A stretch of DNA of 64,000 nucleotides, from assembly GCF_014898095.1 (NCBI RefSeq), contig NZ_CP062946.1, forward strand, positions 124,001 to 188,000. Direction: 5' to 3'. Positions 18,057 through 27,453 of the stretch are shown here, piece by piece. The notes under the pieces are model-generated. The model did not search any database, was not told where the DNA came from, and worked only from the letters and a program-made list of their open reading frames with translations. Position numbers and translations under genes: made by a program. Source of the DNA: Thalassotalea sp. LPB0316. Lineage in GTDB: Bacteria > Pseudomonadota > Gammaproteobacteria > Enterobacterales > Alteromonadaceae. Each line of letters begins with the position of its first letter. The stretch's first letter is position 1.

Positions 18057-18464
18057 TTAATCAACAGTTTGAATAAAACTCCCTAGCCAAGCTTGGGCTT
18101 GGTCTTTATCGTCAAAAAACTGATGCTTGATATCACAACTTGTATAAATCCTAGCGCACAAATCTTTAGTGACAAATTTGGTATCACATTCAGATAAATT
18201 AATTGCTACCACTTTAACTTTGCTTTGCATTAGAAATGCAGTGTGCTTGGTAACGCCATTAACCGTTGCAATGGCCTCACCTTTAGGTTGTAAATATACA
18301 CCAAAATTATTTTGATCTACCAAGCCTCTCGTCGCCATCAGTTTTTGATGCAGAATTTCAAAATATTCTTCATTCCAAGGCCCGAATGCGTCGATATAAA
18401 TAATATTATCGGCTACCTCTATTTCACAATAACCGTGAGCGCTAAACTGCTTATTCAATATCAA
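18057..18464 (-). CDS. Small STAS/SpoIIAA-like protein of unknown function
   Basis: Up to 135 residues. The start is a TTG; a second TTG two codons in (18458) sits at better distance from AGGG. No signal or membrane segment. The pattern of beta strand, short helix and final FFDDKDQAQAWLGSF resembles STAS/SpoIIAA-like domains, and VKVVAINL...DIKHQFFDDKDQAQAWL aligns loosely with the N-terminal part of the EAL protein at 13191 (IKVAVYS...DIQNVHFFGSRQAALDWL). It may be a stand-alone sensor or anti-anti-sigma-like module. Function is unproven. Confidence 0.6.
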   Translation of the reverse strand: MILNKQFSAHGYCEIEVADNIIYIDAFGPWNEEYFEILHQKLMATRGLVDQNNFGVYLQPKGEAIATVNGVTKHTAFLMQSKVKVVAINLSECDTKFVTKDLCARIYTSCDIKHQFFDDKDQAQAWLGSFIQTVD

Positions 18465-18583
18465 ATCCCTTAAATCAATTTGGTATTACCCTTGTGCTAA
18501 TTTTAACTTTAGCAAACATTTAATCGCTTAACCTTTATATGTTGCTTTGTTAGACTAGCGTCAAATTATTCTTAGGTTTTTTT

Positions 18584-19075
18584 ATGTCTTCACCAGAGCT
18601 CTTTCCTCGCGCAGGATTTCGTCGACGTTTCGGCAGCTGGATTTATGATTTTTTGGTCGCCGTCGCCATATACATGGTTACAACAATGATTGTATCTGCG
18701 ATTTTTAATACGCTGTTCGCTTTTGAACTTATTGGTGCTAACACCGAACAAACCGCGAGCGACTATTTTGCCACCTCTATATTGTTTAAAGTTATTTTAA
18801 ATTGTGCGGGTTTACTAGCGATTATTTACTTCTTTATTTTTTTCTGGGCGAAAAGTGGCCAAACAATTGGCATGAAAGCATGGCGCTTGCGTGTTCAAAA
18901 TCAAGATGGCAGTTTAATGTCTAAAAAAACGGGCATAAAGCGCCTACTGCCAACCTTGTTGGGCTTAGGTAATTTACTGGTAATTTTTGATCGAAAAAAC
19001 AAACTTAGCCTGCAAGATAGGCTAACCAACACTGAAGTTGTCGTGCTAACGTTAGAAGCCAACAGACCAAAATAA
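18584..19075 (+). CDS. RDD family membrane protein
   Basis: 163 residues. FPRAGFRRRFGSWIYDFLVA opens the protein with the Arg and Asp residues that name the family. Hydrophobic segments lie at about 22-45, 65-90 and 110-128. KSGQTIGMKAWRLRVQNQDG is the conserved cytoplasmic loop between segments. RDD proteins are inner-membrane proteins of poorly known function, linked in some cases to ion transport. It is convergent with lptG, with a GC-rich hairpin between the stops. Confidence 0.85.
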   Translation: MSSPELFPRAGFRRRFGSWIYDFLVAVAIYMVTTMIVSAIFNTLFAFELIGANTEQTASDYFATSILFKVILNCAGLLAIIYFFIFFWAKSGQTIGMKAWRLRVQNQDGSLMSKKTGIKRLLPTLLGLGNLLVIFDRKNKLSLQDRLTNTEVVVLTLEANRPK

Positions 19076-19083
19076 CTAAGGCA

Positions 19084-19103
19084 AAGCGCGCTGATTACGC
19101 GCG
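19084..19103. terminator. GC-rich hairpin between convergent genes
   Basis: GCGCG, 7-9 base loop, CGCGC, overlapping the 3' ends of the RDD gene and lptG. There is no long T run, so it is a weak terminator candidate. Confidence 0.4.
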
Positions 19104-20159
19104 CTTATTCATGTAGAAGGTTGCCGCACCAACAAAAATAATTGACGGTAGAATGGCCCCTAAAATAGGTGGTAATTGATAAACCAAACTAATCGAGCCG
19201 GCGACTTGGTTAACTAGATAGAATACAATACCCGTAGCAACACCCATCACAATTCTCGCCCCCATCGACATCGAACGCAGCGGCCCGAAAATAAACGACA
19301 AAGCCAACAGTAACATCACACCAACGGTGAATGGCTGAATGATTTTTCGCCACAACGCCAATTCATAACGACTCGGATCTTGTTCATTGTTTTTTAGGTA
19401 TTCCAAGTATTCGAGTAAGCCTTGAATTGATAATGCTTCTGGGTTGACAATCACTACCCCCAACTTCTCCGGCGTTAGTGATGACTGCCAAATTTGCGTT
19501 TCAGCGATTTCTGTAGTGTATGACATGTCATAAATTTTGGTATTTTTAACGTCATGTAACAACCAAGAATCCTGTTGATAAGTTGCTTTATTGGCTGCCG
19601 ACCAACTCTCGAGCTTTAGGTTGTCATCAAAGCGGTATATTTGAATTTGCTTTAACGTGCCAGTATTTTCTACTTCGCTAATGTGTACAAAATAGTCGCC
19701 ATCTTTGGCCCAAATGCCTGTTTTAGAGGAAATCAAACTACCTCCTGAGATCGCCTGTGCACGAATTTCCCTTGCCGCAGCCTCACCTTTTGGTGCCAGC
19801 CACTCACCTACGGCCATACTGAGCAACACTAAAATAGCTGCCGCTTTCATTACCGACTTGATAATATCTAGGCGCGATAAACCTGCTGCCTGCATGACGA
19901 TAAGCTCACTGTGACTAGCTAACATACCGATACCGATCAAGCCACCAATGAGTGCCGACATAGGAAAGAAAATTTCAATATCGCGAGGCGTTGAATACAA
20001 AACGTAAAGCGCCGCGTGTGATAAATCGTAATTACCGCGACCAACAGCTCGAATTTGTTCAACAAACTTGATAATCCCACTAATACTAACAAATACCGTT
20101 AACGTCATTAATGTCGTCGAAGCAATAACGCGACCGATATACCAATCTAAAATCTTCAT
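19095..20159 (-). CDS. lptG: LPS export ABC transporter permease LptG
   Basis: 354 residues. It starts MKILDWYIGRVIASTTLMTLTVF, with three N-terminal membrane segments, a central periplasmic beta-jellyroll (about 125-265) and three C-terminal segments. SHSELIVMQAAGLSRLDIIKS is the coupling helix that contacts LptB. With LptF and LptB2 it extracts LPS from the inner membrane and passes it to LptC. The gene overlaps lptF by 4 bases (ATGA), showing translational coupling. Length and topology are normal. Confidence 0.96.
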   Translation of the reverse strand: MKILDWYIGRVIASTTLMTLTVFVSISGIIKFVEQIRAVGRGNYDLSHAALYVLYSTPRDIEIFFPMSALIGGLIGIGMLASHSELIVMQAAGLSRLDIIKSVMKAAAILVLLSMAVGEWLAPKGEAAAREIRAQAISGGSLISSKTGIWAKDGDYFVHISEVENTGTLKQIQIYRFDDNLKLESWSAANKATYQQDSWLLHDVKNTKIYDMSYTTEIAETQIWQSSLTPEKLGVVIVNPEALSIQGLLEYLEYLKNNEQDPSRYELALWRKIIQPFTVGVMLLLALSFIFGPLRSMSMGARIVMGVATGIVFYLVNQVAGSISLVYQLPPILGAILPSIIFVGAATFYMNKRA

Positions 20160-21292
20160 GATGCGTTACGCCCCCTTAACTGCATTTTTGGCAATTTAGC
20201 TTTAATTTTTCGACCACTAGTTCGGCTTTGAACAATCAAGCTAACACCAAGAATCAATGCACACAAATGGACAGGCCACAAGCCGATAAAGGGTGGAACA
20301 GATTCACTTTCCATGGCACTGCGAATTGACGTGAGTAACAAGAAATAGGTTAAAAACAACAAGAGTGCCGGAACGAGTTTACCAAATTTACCCTGACGAG
20401 GATTAACAACAGATAATGGCACTGCAATCAAGGTTAAAATCAAACATGAAATAGGAAATGCAATACGCCATTGAATTGCAGCTCGAGCCTCAGGCTCTTC
20501 TACACCAAAGAGTTCTGCTGTTGGCGTAGCGGTCACCTTTCTGCGCTTGTGTTCCACTTCTTTATCTTGAATATCGAAAGAATACTTGCCAAAACTCACG
20601 GCTCTTAGTTCTTGGCTTTCAGCATCTTTGTTATAGCGAACACCATCGGTTAAAACTAACTTTTGTGCGCCATTATCCTCTTCAACAACTTGTCCTGACT
20701 GAGCATAAACCAAGCTTAGATTAATAATCTCCATATAACTGGTATTTTCTTCAGGAAGCTGAGCGACAAAAACCCGATCTAAGCGCGTGCCTTCGCGATC
20801 TTTATTGTGTACAAACATCACTGCATTATCGTTGCTCGTTCTTTGGAAACGACCAGCTACTATTGAACTAATGCCTGAATCCGCAGCCAACTCTTCTTTG
20901 ACTTGATATTCATATTCAGCAGCCATAGGCGATAAGTACATGGTAAAAATACCCGTAACAATTGCCGTTACAAGACCTAATACCAAAGTCACTCTAACCA
21001 CGTACCACTCACTAACACCACAGGCGTGTAGTACCGTCATTTCACTTTCAACATAAATCCGGCCATAGGCTAGCAGAATGCCAAGAAACAAACTTAACGG
21101 TAACAAGGTACCCGCTAAATCTGGCACATTTAAGCCAATAAACACCATAACTAGGTGCCCTGGTATACCGCCTTCAGAGGCGTCATCTAAAATACGGACA
21201 AACTTTTGGCTGATGAAGATGGTCATCAAGATAAAAAATACGGCAAACTGAGTCTTGGCTACTTCTGATAATAAATAACGAAAAATAATCAC
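20156..21292 (-). CDS. lptF: LPS export ABC transporter permease LptF
   Basis: 378 residues, starts MIIFRYLLSEVAKTQFAVF. Six membrane segments in the 3+3 arrangement flank a periplasmic domain. YVESEMTVLHACGVSEWYVV is the LptB-coupling helix with the conserved Glu, and RTSNDNAVMFVHNKDREG lies in the jellyroll. First gene of the lptF-lptG operon, divergent from pepA. The shared intergenic region of 239 bases contains two palindromes. Confidence 0.96.
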   Translation of the reverse strand: MIIFRYLLSEVAKTQFAVFFILMTIFISQKFVRILDDASEGGIPGHLVMVFIGLNVPDLAGTLLPLSLFLGILLAYGRIYVESEMTVLHACGVSEWYVVRVTLVLGLVTAIVTGIFTMYLSPMAAEYEYQVKEELAADSGISSIVAGRFQRTSNDNAVMFVHNKDREGTRLDRVFVAQLPEENTSYMEIINLSLVYAQSGQVVEEDNGAQKLVLTDGVRYNKDAESQELRAVSFGKYSFDIQDKEVEHKRRKVTATPTAELFGVEEPEARAAIQWRIAFPISCLILTLIAVPLSVVNPRQGKFGKLVPALLLFLTYFLLLTSIRSAMESESVPPFIGLWPVHLCALILGVSLIVQSRTSGRKIKAKLPKMQLRGRNAS

Positions 21293-21405
21293 GAATAAGC
21301 CCCTAAAAACTTAGTTTTTTTCTGACATTTGGAAGAATTTTGAGTAAACTTGTCATTTTTATATATAAATAATTTTTGAGTCGCATAGGTAAATGTTGCG
21401 AGTGT

Positions 21406-21433
21406 GGCTATAATTATAGCCTTTAGCGAGCTA
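21406..21433. promoter_or_regulatory. Palindromes in the lptF/pepA divergent promoter region
   Basis: GGCTATAATTATAGCC is a perfect 16-bp palindrome (21406-21421) with a TATAAT on each strand. It is followed directly by TTTAGC-GA-GCTAAA. Neither strand has a good -35 at 17 bases. It may be a shared -10/operator region. Confidence 0.4.
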
Positions 21434-21531
21434 AAAATAATAGTAAGCTTATCTATTATTAGGTAATTTAGGCAAGTTTAATCGTATTTTTATCGAAATA
21501 TTGCAGACATAAAAGGTAAATAGGAGAACCC

Positions 21532-23040
21532 ATGGAGTTCAGTGTAAAAAGTGGCAGTCCTGAAAAACAACGCAGTGCGTGTATCGTCGTAGGTGTTTTT
21601 GAACCTCGACGCCTTTCGGCTATCGCTGAACAACTTGATGAAATCAGTGAAGGTTACATCAGTAACTTATTGCGCCGTGGCGACTTAGAAGGCAAGTCAG
21701 GCCAAATGTTACTGTTACACCATGTCCCTAATATTCTCAGCGAGCGCGTATTACTCGTCGGTTGTGGTAAAGAGCGCGAACTAGACGAACGTCAATACCG
21801 TCAAATTATCAGTAAAACAATTAACACATTAAACGAAACAGGCTCAATGGAAGCCGTTTGTTTCTTATCTGAATTACATGTTAAAGGCCGAGATACCTAC
21901 TGGAAAGTACGTCAAGCCATTGAGGCAACTCATGATTGTTTATATAGCTTTAACAGTTTAAAAACACGCAAAGAAGAGCCGCGTCGTCCACTGCGAAAAA
22001 TGGTATTTAACGTACCTACGCGACGTGAACTCGCCATTGGTGAGCGCGCCATAGCACATGGTTTAGCCGTTTCAGAAGGGATAACCACCTGTAAAAACGT
22101 CGCCAACATGCCACCAAATATTTGTAATCCAGCTTACCTTGCTGAGCAGGCAAAGATTCTAGCAAACGACTACCCAACCATTACGACTGAAATTATCGGT
22201 GAAAAGCAAATGGAAGAGCTAGGTATGCACTCATACTTAGCGGTAGGTCGTGGCAGTGAAAACGAATCAGTGATGAGTATCATCAAATACGCTGGCACAA
22301 CTGATGAATCTAAGCCTATCGTGCTTGTTGGTAAAGGTTTAACCTTTGACTCAGGTGGTATTTCAATTAAACCAAGCGATGGCATGGATGAAATGAAGTA
22401 CGACATGGGTGGTGCTGCTGGGGTTTTAGGTGCAATGCATGCATTGGCAGAAATGAATCTGCCAATTAATGTCATTGGTGTGCTAGCCGGTTGTGAAAAC
22501 ATGCCAGGTGGCAATGCTTATCGCCCAGGTGACGTCTTAACAACCATGTCTGGTCAAACCGTTGAAGTGCTAAATACTGACGCGGAAGGTCGTTTGGTAT
22601 TATGTGATGCGTTAACTTACGTCGAGCGTTTTGAGCCAGAATCAGTCATTGACGTAGCAACCTTAACTGGCGCTTGTGTTATCGCATTAGGCAAACACGC
22701 AACGGGGTTATTGAGTAACCACAACCCATTAGCTCATGAACTACTAAACGCATCAGATCAAAGTGGTGACCGCGCATGGCGCTTACCATTATGGGATGAA
22801 TACCAAGAACAATTAGAAAGCCCGTTTGCTGACTTTACTAACTTAGGCGGTCGCCCTGCTGGTACGATAACCGCAGCCGCGTTTTTATCTCGTTTTGCCA
22901 AAAAATATCACTGGGCACACCTTGATATTGCAGGTACAGCTTGGCGCAGTGGCGGTAAAGACAAGGGCTCAACAGGTCGCCCAGTGGCGATGTTAAGCCA
23001 GTTCTTACTCAATCGCTCTGGTGAAGAGCAAGGCGAGTAA
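21532..23040 (+). CDS. pepA: Leucyl aminopeptidase PepA
   Basis: 502 residues (E. coli 503). An M17 zinc/manganese aminopeptidase that removes N-terminal residues from peptides; in E. coli it is also a DNA-binding accessory factor for Xer recombination and carAB control. The metal site is [16 protein letters not shown] (Lys near 267, Asp near 272) and [10 protein letters not shown] (about 347-356); [18 protein letters not shown] lies between. The N-terminal domain (1-170) is the DNA-binding/hexamer part. AGGAGAACCC precedes the ATG. It leads the pepA-holC-valS operon, with 5 bases to holC. Confidence 0.98.
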   Translation: MEFSVKSGSPEKQRSACIVVGVFEPRRLSAIAEQLDEISEGYISNLLRRGDLEGKSGQMLLLHHVPNILSERVLLVGCGKERELDERQYRQIISKTINTLNETGSMEAVCFLSELHVKGRDTYWKVRQAIEATHDCLYSFNSLKTRKEEPRRPLRKMVFNVPTRRELAIGERAIAHGLAVSEGITTCKNVANMPPNICNPAYLAEQAKILANDYPTITTEIIGEKQMEELGMHSYLAVGRGSENESVMSIIKYAGTTDESKPIVLVGKGLTFDSGGISIKPSDGMDEMKYDMGGAAGVLGAMHALAEMNLPINVIGVLAGCENMPGGNAYRPGDVLTTMSGQTVEVLNTDAEGRLVLCDALTYVERFEPESVIDVATLTGACVIALGKHATGLLSNHNPLAHELLNASDQSGDRAWRLPLWDEYQEQLESPFADFTNLGGRPAGTITAAAFLSRFAKKYHWAHLDIAGTAWRSGGKDKGSTGRPVAMLSQFLLNRSGEEQGE

Positions 23041-23045
23041 AACTA

Positions 23046-23504
23046 ATGCAAACACAGGTAGAGTTTTTCGTATTACCTGACACTGAAGCAGAGAGTAATA
23101 ACTACCTGCTTCAAGCCTGTGTGCACGCCGCTAATTTATATCGTCAAAATATTCGAGCCTATATTTACACTGAGGATCTCGAACAAGCACATCACATCGA
23201 TGAATTGCTCTGGTCTTTTGATCCTCAAGCATTTGTTCCTCACAACCTCGTTGGTGAGGGTCCTAAACAAGGCGCGGCGATTGAAATTGGCCACCAGCCA
23301 CCACAAAATCGCCGCCCGGTACTGATCAACTTAACGACTCAAGTACCCAACTTTGTTAATCAATATCAACAAATTATCGACTTTGTTCCTGCCGAAAACC
23401 AATTAAAGCAACACGCTCGCGAACGTTTCAAACAATACCGCGCTATGGGGTTTGCTATTAATACGCACCAGGCAAAAAAAGAACAAGCGATCACAGAAAA
23501 TTAA
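23046..23504 (+). CDS. holC: DNA polymerase III subunit chi
   Basis: 152 residues. VEFFVLPDTEAESNNYLLQACVHAANLYRQN is the family N-terminus; DELLWSFDPQAFVPHNLVGE and PVLINLT...FVNQYQQIIDFVP are also conserved. Chi joins psi in the clamp-loader complex and links it to SSB. Sits between pepA and valS, 5 and 9 bases away, the common order in gammaproteobacteria. Confidence 0.95.
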   Translation: MQTQVEFFVLPDTEAESNNYLLQACVHAANLYRQNIRAYIYTEDLEQAHHIDELLWSFDPQAFVPHNLVGEGPKQGAAIEIGHQPPQNRRPVLINLTTQVPNFVNQYQQIIDFVPAENQLKQHARERFKQYRAMGFAINTHQAKKEQAITEN

Positions 23505-23513
23505 GTAAATCTG

Positions 23514-26381
23514 ATGGAAAAAACATTTAACCCAGCTGACATTGAAAGCTCCCTATACCAATCATGGGAAGAAAAAGGTTACTTTAGCCCAACAGGCGAA
23601 GGTGATGGTTACTGTATTGCGATTCCACCACCCAATGTGACCGGTAGCCTACATATGGGCCATGCTTTCCAACAAACTATTATGGACACCCTTATTCGCT
23701 ACCAACGCATGCAGGGTAAAAACACCTTGTGGCAGTCTGGTACTGACCACGCGGGTATTGCCACGCAAATGGTGGTAGAGCGCAAAATAGCCGCTGAAGA
23801 AGGCAAAACACGCCACGATTATGGTCGCGATGCATTTATCGACAAAATCTGGGAATGGAAAGCAGAATCAGGTGGTAACATCGGTAAGCAAATGCGCCGT
23901 TTAGGTAACTCGATTGATTGGACGCGTGAACGCTTCACCATGGATGAAGGCTTAAGTGACGCCGTTCAAGAAGTTTTCGTTCGCTTGTACCAAGACGATC
24001 TTATCTACCGTGGTAAACGCCTAGTAAACTGGGATCCTAAATTACACACTGCCATTTCAGATCTCGAAGTTGAAAACAAAGACAAAAAAGGCCACATGTG
24101 GCACCTTCGCTACCCATTAGCAAATGGCGCAAAAACTGCCGAAGGTAAAGATTACTTAGTCGTTGCTACAACGCGTCCTGAAACCATGTTGGGCGATACA
24201 GGTGTTGCCGTTAACCCAGAAGATCCTCGTTACAAAGACTTAATTGGTCAGCACATTGAACTCCCCCTTGTTGGTCGTTTAATTCCAATTGTTGGCGATG
24301 AACACGCTGATATGGAAAAAGGCACGGGTTGTGTGAAAATCACCCCAGCGCATGACTTCAACGATAACGAAGTCGGTAAGCGTTGTGGTTTAGCAATGAT
24401 CAACGTGTTAGATAAGAACGCGGCTATCCTAGCTACTGCCGAAGTTTACAACACTAATGGCGAGCCAAGCACTGAGTTTGATAGCGCGTTGCCAAGCGAA
24501 TTCGCAGGCCTAGATCGCTTTGACGCACGCAAAGCTATTGTTGCCAAATTTGACGAGCTTGGTTTATTAGAGCAAGTGAAAGATCACGATTTAGTGGCGC
24601 CATATGGTGACCGCTCGGGTGTTATCATCGAGCCGCTATTAACAGACCAATGGTACGTTCGTGTTGAACCGCTTGCAAAACCTGCGATTGAAGCAGTTGA
24701 GAATGGCGATATAGAGTTCGTGCCAAAACAGTACGAAAACATGTATTTTGCCTGGATGCGCGACATTCAAGATTGGTGTATTTCTCGCCAGTTGTGGTGG
24801 GGTCACAGAATTCCAGCATGGTACGACGAATCAGGCAAAGTTTACGTTGGTCGCTCAGAGCAAGAAGTTCGTGAGAACAACAAGCTTGCTGACGATGTAA
24901 TCTTAAAGCAAGACGACGATGTACTTGATACTTGGTTCTCTTCAGCGCTTTGGACGTTCTCAACCTTAGGTTGGCCAAACGAAGAAGAAATGCTTAAGAA
25001 GTTCCACTCAACCGACGTACTTGTTACTGGTTTTGATATCATCTTCTTCTGGGTTGCCCGTATGATCATGATGACCATGCACTTCATCAAAGATGAAAAT
25101 GGCAAGCCACAAGTACCGTTCAAACAAGTCTATGTGACGGGGCTAATTCGCGATGAAAGTGGCGATAAGATGTCAAAGTCAAAAGGTAATGTTATCGATC
25201 CGTTAGATATGATTGACGGTATTTCGCTAGACGACTTACTTGAAAAACGCACTGGCAATATGATGCAACCTCAACTTGCACAAAAAATTGCCAAGGCAAC
25301 GAAGAAAGAATTCCCTGACGGGATTGAAGCTCATGGTACCGATGCCCTGCGTTTTACCCTTTCTGCATTAGCGTCTACTGGGCGTGATATCAACTGGGAT
25401 ATGAAGCGCTTAGACGGTTACCGCAACTTCTGTAACAAATTATGGAATGCCAGCCGTTACGTATTAATGAATACTGAAGAGCATGACTGTGGTAAAGCAG
25501 TTGACGGTACACAAGGCGAAATGACCTTCTCGTTGGCTGACCGTTGGATCCAAAGCCAGTTCCAACAAACGGTGAAAACAGTGCATGAAGCGTTCGCGAC
25601 CTTCCGTTTCGATTTAGCCTCGCAAGCGCTTTATGAATTTACCTGGAATCAATTCTGTGACTGGTACTTAGAGCTAACTAAACCGGTATTGTTCAAAGGT
25701 GATGAGGCAGCTCAACGCGGTACGCGTTATACCCTAGTGACTGTTTTAGAAGGCTTATTGCGTTTAATGCACCCAATTATGCCATTTATCACAGAAACGA
25801 TATGGCAGCGAGTTGTACCGTTAACAAACTTTGAAAGCCAAGGCGAAAGCATTATGGTTCAAAGCTTCCCACAAGTTGACGACAGCCTAATTGATGAGCA
25901 AGCGGTAACCGATGTTGAGTGGTTAAAACAATTCATCGTCGCGATTCGAAACATTCGTGGGGAAATGGACATTGCACCGAGTAAACCATTACCTGTGCTA
26001 CTTAAAAACGTGGGTAGTGAAGACCAACGCCGTTTAGCAGAAAACGAGCAGTTCTTGAGTGCACTGGCTAAGCTTGAATCAATTCAAGTGTTAGCAGATG
26101 GCGAAGAAGGCCCGGCATCAGCGACCGCGGTAATCGGTGATTTATCAGTACTTATCCCAATGGCAGGTTTAATTGATAAAGAAGCTGAACTAGCGCGTTT
26201 AACAAAAGCTATCGATAAGCTAGAAAAAGACGTTGCGCGCACACAAGGTAAACTCAGCAATGACAACTTCGTGTCAAAAGCACCTGAAGCCGTTATCAAC
26301 AAGGAAAAAGAAAAACTAGCAGAAGCTGAGTCGGCACTGGCTAAATTAGTTGAGCAAAAAACACAAATCGCTGCACTATAA
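23514..26381 (+). CDS. valS: Valyl-tRNA synthetase
   Basis: 955 residues, class I synthetase. The HIGH-type motif is [14 protein letters not shown] (about 38-51); the editing domain (about 190-340) contains [23 protein letters not shown] begins at Lys552. [12 protein letters not shown] and [20 protein letters not shown] are conserved catalytic-core parts. The C-terminal ~65 residues form the coiled coil of ValRS ([22 protein letters not shown]...). Last gene of the pepA-holC-valS unit; a terminator follows. Confidence 0.98.
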   Translation: MEKTFNPADIESSLYQSWEEKGYFSPTGEGDGYCIAIPPPNVTGSLHMGHAFQQTIMDTLIRYQRMQGKNTLWQSGTDHAGIATQMVVERKIAAEEGKTRHDYGRDAFIDKIWEWKAESGGNIGKQMRRLGNSIDWTRERFTMDEGLSDAVQEVFVRLYQDDLIYRGKRLVNWDPKLHTAISDLEVENKDKKGHMWHLRYPLANGAKTAEGKDYLVVATTRPETMLGDTGVAVNPEDPRYKDLIGQHIELPLVGRLIPIVGDEHADMEKGTGCVKITPAHDFNDNEVGKRCGLAMINVLDKNAAILATAEVYNTNGEPSTEFDSALPSEFAGLDRFDARKAIVAKFDELGLLEQVKDHDLVAPYGDRSGVIIEPLLTDQWYVRVEPLAKPAIEAVENGDIEFVPKQYENMYFAWMRDIQDWCISRQLWWGHRIPAWYDESGKVYVGRSEQEVRENNKLADDVILKQDDDVLDTWFSSALWTFSTLGWPNEEEMLKKFHSTDVLVTGFDIIFFWVARMIMMTMHFIKDENGKPQVPFKQVYVTGLIRDESGDKMSKSKGNVIDPLDMIDGISLDDLLEKRTGNMMQPQLAQKIAKATKKEFPDGIEAHGTDALRFTLSALASTGRDINWDMKRLDGYRNFCNKLWNASRYVLMNTEEHDCGKAVDGTQGEMTFSLADRWIQSQFQQTVKTVHEAFATFRFDLASQALYEFTWNQFCDWYLELTKPVLFKGDEAAQRGTRYTLVTVLEGLLRLMHPIMPFITETIWQRVVPLTNFESQGESIMVQSFPQVDDSLIDEQAVTDVEWLKQFIVAIRNIRGEMDIAPSKPLPVLLKNVGSEDQRRLAENEQFLSALAKLESIQVLADGEEGPASATAVIGDLSVLIPMAGLIDKEAELARLTKAIDKLEKDVARTQGKLSNDNFVSKAPEAVINKEKEKLAEAESALAKLVEQKTQIAAL

Positions 26382-26420
26382 TGTGGCATTTTTGTTAATA
26401 ACTCACCTGTTTTATTGACC

Positions 26421-26449
26421 AAAAAGTCAGCTTAGGCTGGCTTTTTTTG
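26421..26449 (+). terminator. Rho-independent terminator of valS
   Basis: AAAAAGTCAGC, TTAG loop, GCTGGCTTTTTTT (one G-U pair), 39 bases after the stop. Confidence 0.88.
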
Positions 26450-26559
26450 TTTTTAGTAAATAGTTCATGACATTGTCATAAAAAGAAGGTACATTGCGTC
26501 ATGTATGAGAGTGCACCCCTTATGTTATAAGGATGTAAATTCATATTCGCGTTGAGTTT

Positions 26560-26747
26560 TTGCGTTCGGATGAAGGTTCTTAATCAAATATAGATGTATT
26601 GATTCACCTGACGCGCTAGTGTTATTGGCTATACCTTCCTCTGTCTGTACTTTTGGGTAGAGGGCATTTACTCCGTGACATGGTTGTCATACCAAATTGG
26701 TAGAACACCTTTTTAATTTAAATTTTAGTACTACGGGAAATGTAAGT
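26560..26747 (+). promoter_or_regulatory. Long leader of the cold-shock gene
   Basis: The stretch between the valS terminator and the csp start holds no gene. It has CCTCT...AGAGG and TACCAAATTGGTA inverted repeats. Cold-shock genes of the cspA type usually have a long structured 5' UTR that senses temperature; that role is inferred here from context and length only. Confidence 0.35.
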
Positions 26748-26957
26748 ATGTCTGATACAGTAACTGGCAAAGTTAAATTTTTTAATGAATCAAAAGGCTT
26801 CGGCTTTATCGAGCAAGAAAACGGCCCTGACGTTTTCGTTCACTTCTCTAACATCACAGGTTCGGGTTTCCGCACTTTAACTGATGGTCAAGCAGTATCT
26901 TTTAGCGTAAAACAAGGTCAAAAAGGCCCTGAAGCTGAAAACGTAACTGCTTTATAA
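26748..26957 (+). CDS. Cold-shock protein (CspA family)
   Basis: 69 residues from the ATG at 26748; an in-frame TTG 17 codons upstream would add a tail foreign to the family. A single cold-shock OB-fold: [18 protein letters not shown] contains RNP1 (KGFGFI) and DVFVHFSNI contains RNP2 (VFVHF). It binds single-stranded RNA and DNA and melts RNA structure. Monocistronic, with a long leader and a strong terminator. Confidence 0.95.
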   Translation: MSDTVTGKVKFFNESKGFGFIEQENGPDVFVHFSNITGSGFRTLTDGQAVSFSVKQGQKGPEAENVTAL

Positions 26958-26973
26958 TTAATGCGTAAGCATT

Positions 26974-27001
26974 AAAAAAGGAGCATATAGCTCCTTTTTT
27001 T
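26974..27001 (+). terminator. Rho-independent terminator of the cold-shock gene
   Basis: AAAAAAGGAGC, ATATA loop, GCTCCTTTTTTT, 17 bases after the stop. Confidence 0.92.
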
Positions 27002-27048
27002 GTACCCTAAATTTAGACCTAATCAAAGGCTCAGTAGCCATTAATGAT

Positions 27049-27404
27049 CGTTATTCCTGCGGTCTCTTAGGCGAGAATCTCCTGCAGTAATAGCTATGAG
27101 ATCCCCTATAACAACATTAGGGGATGACGGTGTGATAGTTAGGGGATGACAATATGGTAGTCAGTGCATGACGTCATTAAAGTCGTCATTCCCGCGTTCT
27201 CTTAGGCGGGAATCTCCTGCAGTAATAGCTATGAGATCCCCTATAACAACATTAGGGGATGACGGTGTGATAGTTAGGGGATGACAATATGGTAGTCAGT
27301 GCATGACGTCATTAAAGTCGTCATTCCCGCGTTCTCTTAGGCGGGAATCTCCTGCAGTAATGGCCATGAGATCCTCTATAACAACATTAGGGGATGACGG
27401 TGTG
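27049..27404. repeat. 135-bp tandem repeat, about 2.6 copies
   Basis: Units begin at 27049, 27184 and 27319; the last is cut off near 27404. Each unit has two hairpins: ATTCCCGC...GCGGGAAT and ATCCCCT...AGGGGAT, and is framed by CGTCATTCCC and GGGGATGACG. Copies 1 and 2 are nearly identical after the first 20 bases. It is a non-coding palindromic element of REP/BIME type, placed between csp and hemH (both genes end here). Confidence 0.9.
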
Positions 27405-27412
27405 GTGGCAAA

Positions 27413-27445
27413 GGGGCTCAGAGTCAGTTGATTCTGACCCCAAAA
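27413..27445. repeat. GGGGTCAGAGT-type palindrome
   Basis: GGGGCTCAGAGTCA, 4-base loop, ATTCTGACCCC followed by CAAAA. An imperfect member of the palindrome family also found at 36744 and 38723; it may end transcription of hemH. Confidence 0.7.
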
Positions 27446-27453
27446 TGTTAAAA

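Noticed and set aside
23119..23325. 68-codon frame inside holC
   Set aside because: Out-of-frame shadow of a conserved gene.
26697..26747. 17-codon N-terminal extension of the cold-shock protein
   Set aside because: Starts with TTG and the residues are unlike the family; the ATG at 26748 gives the normal 69-residue protein.
27049..27404. CRISPR array
   Set aside because: Whole 135-bp units repeat, spacers included; no short repeat with unique spacers and no cas genes.
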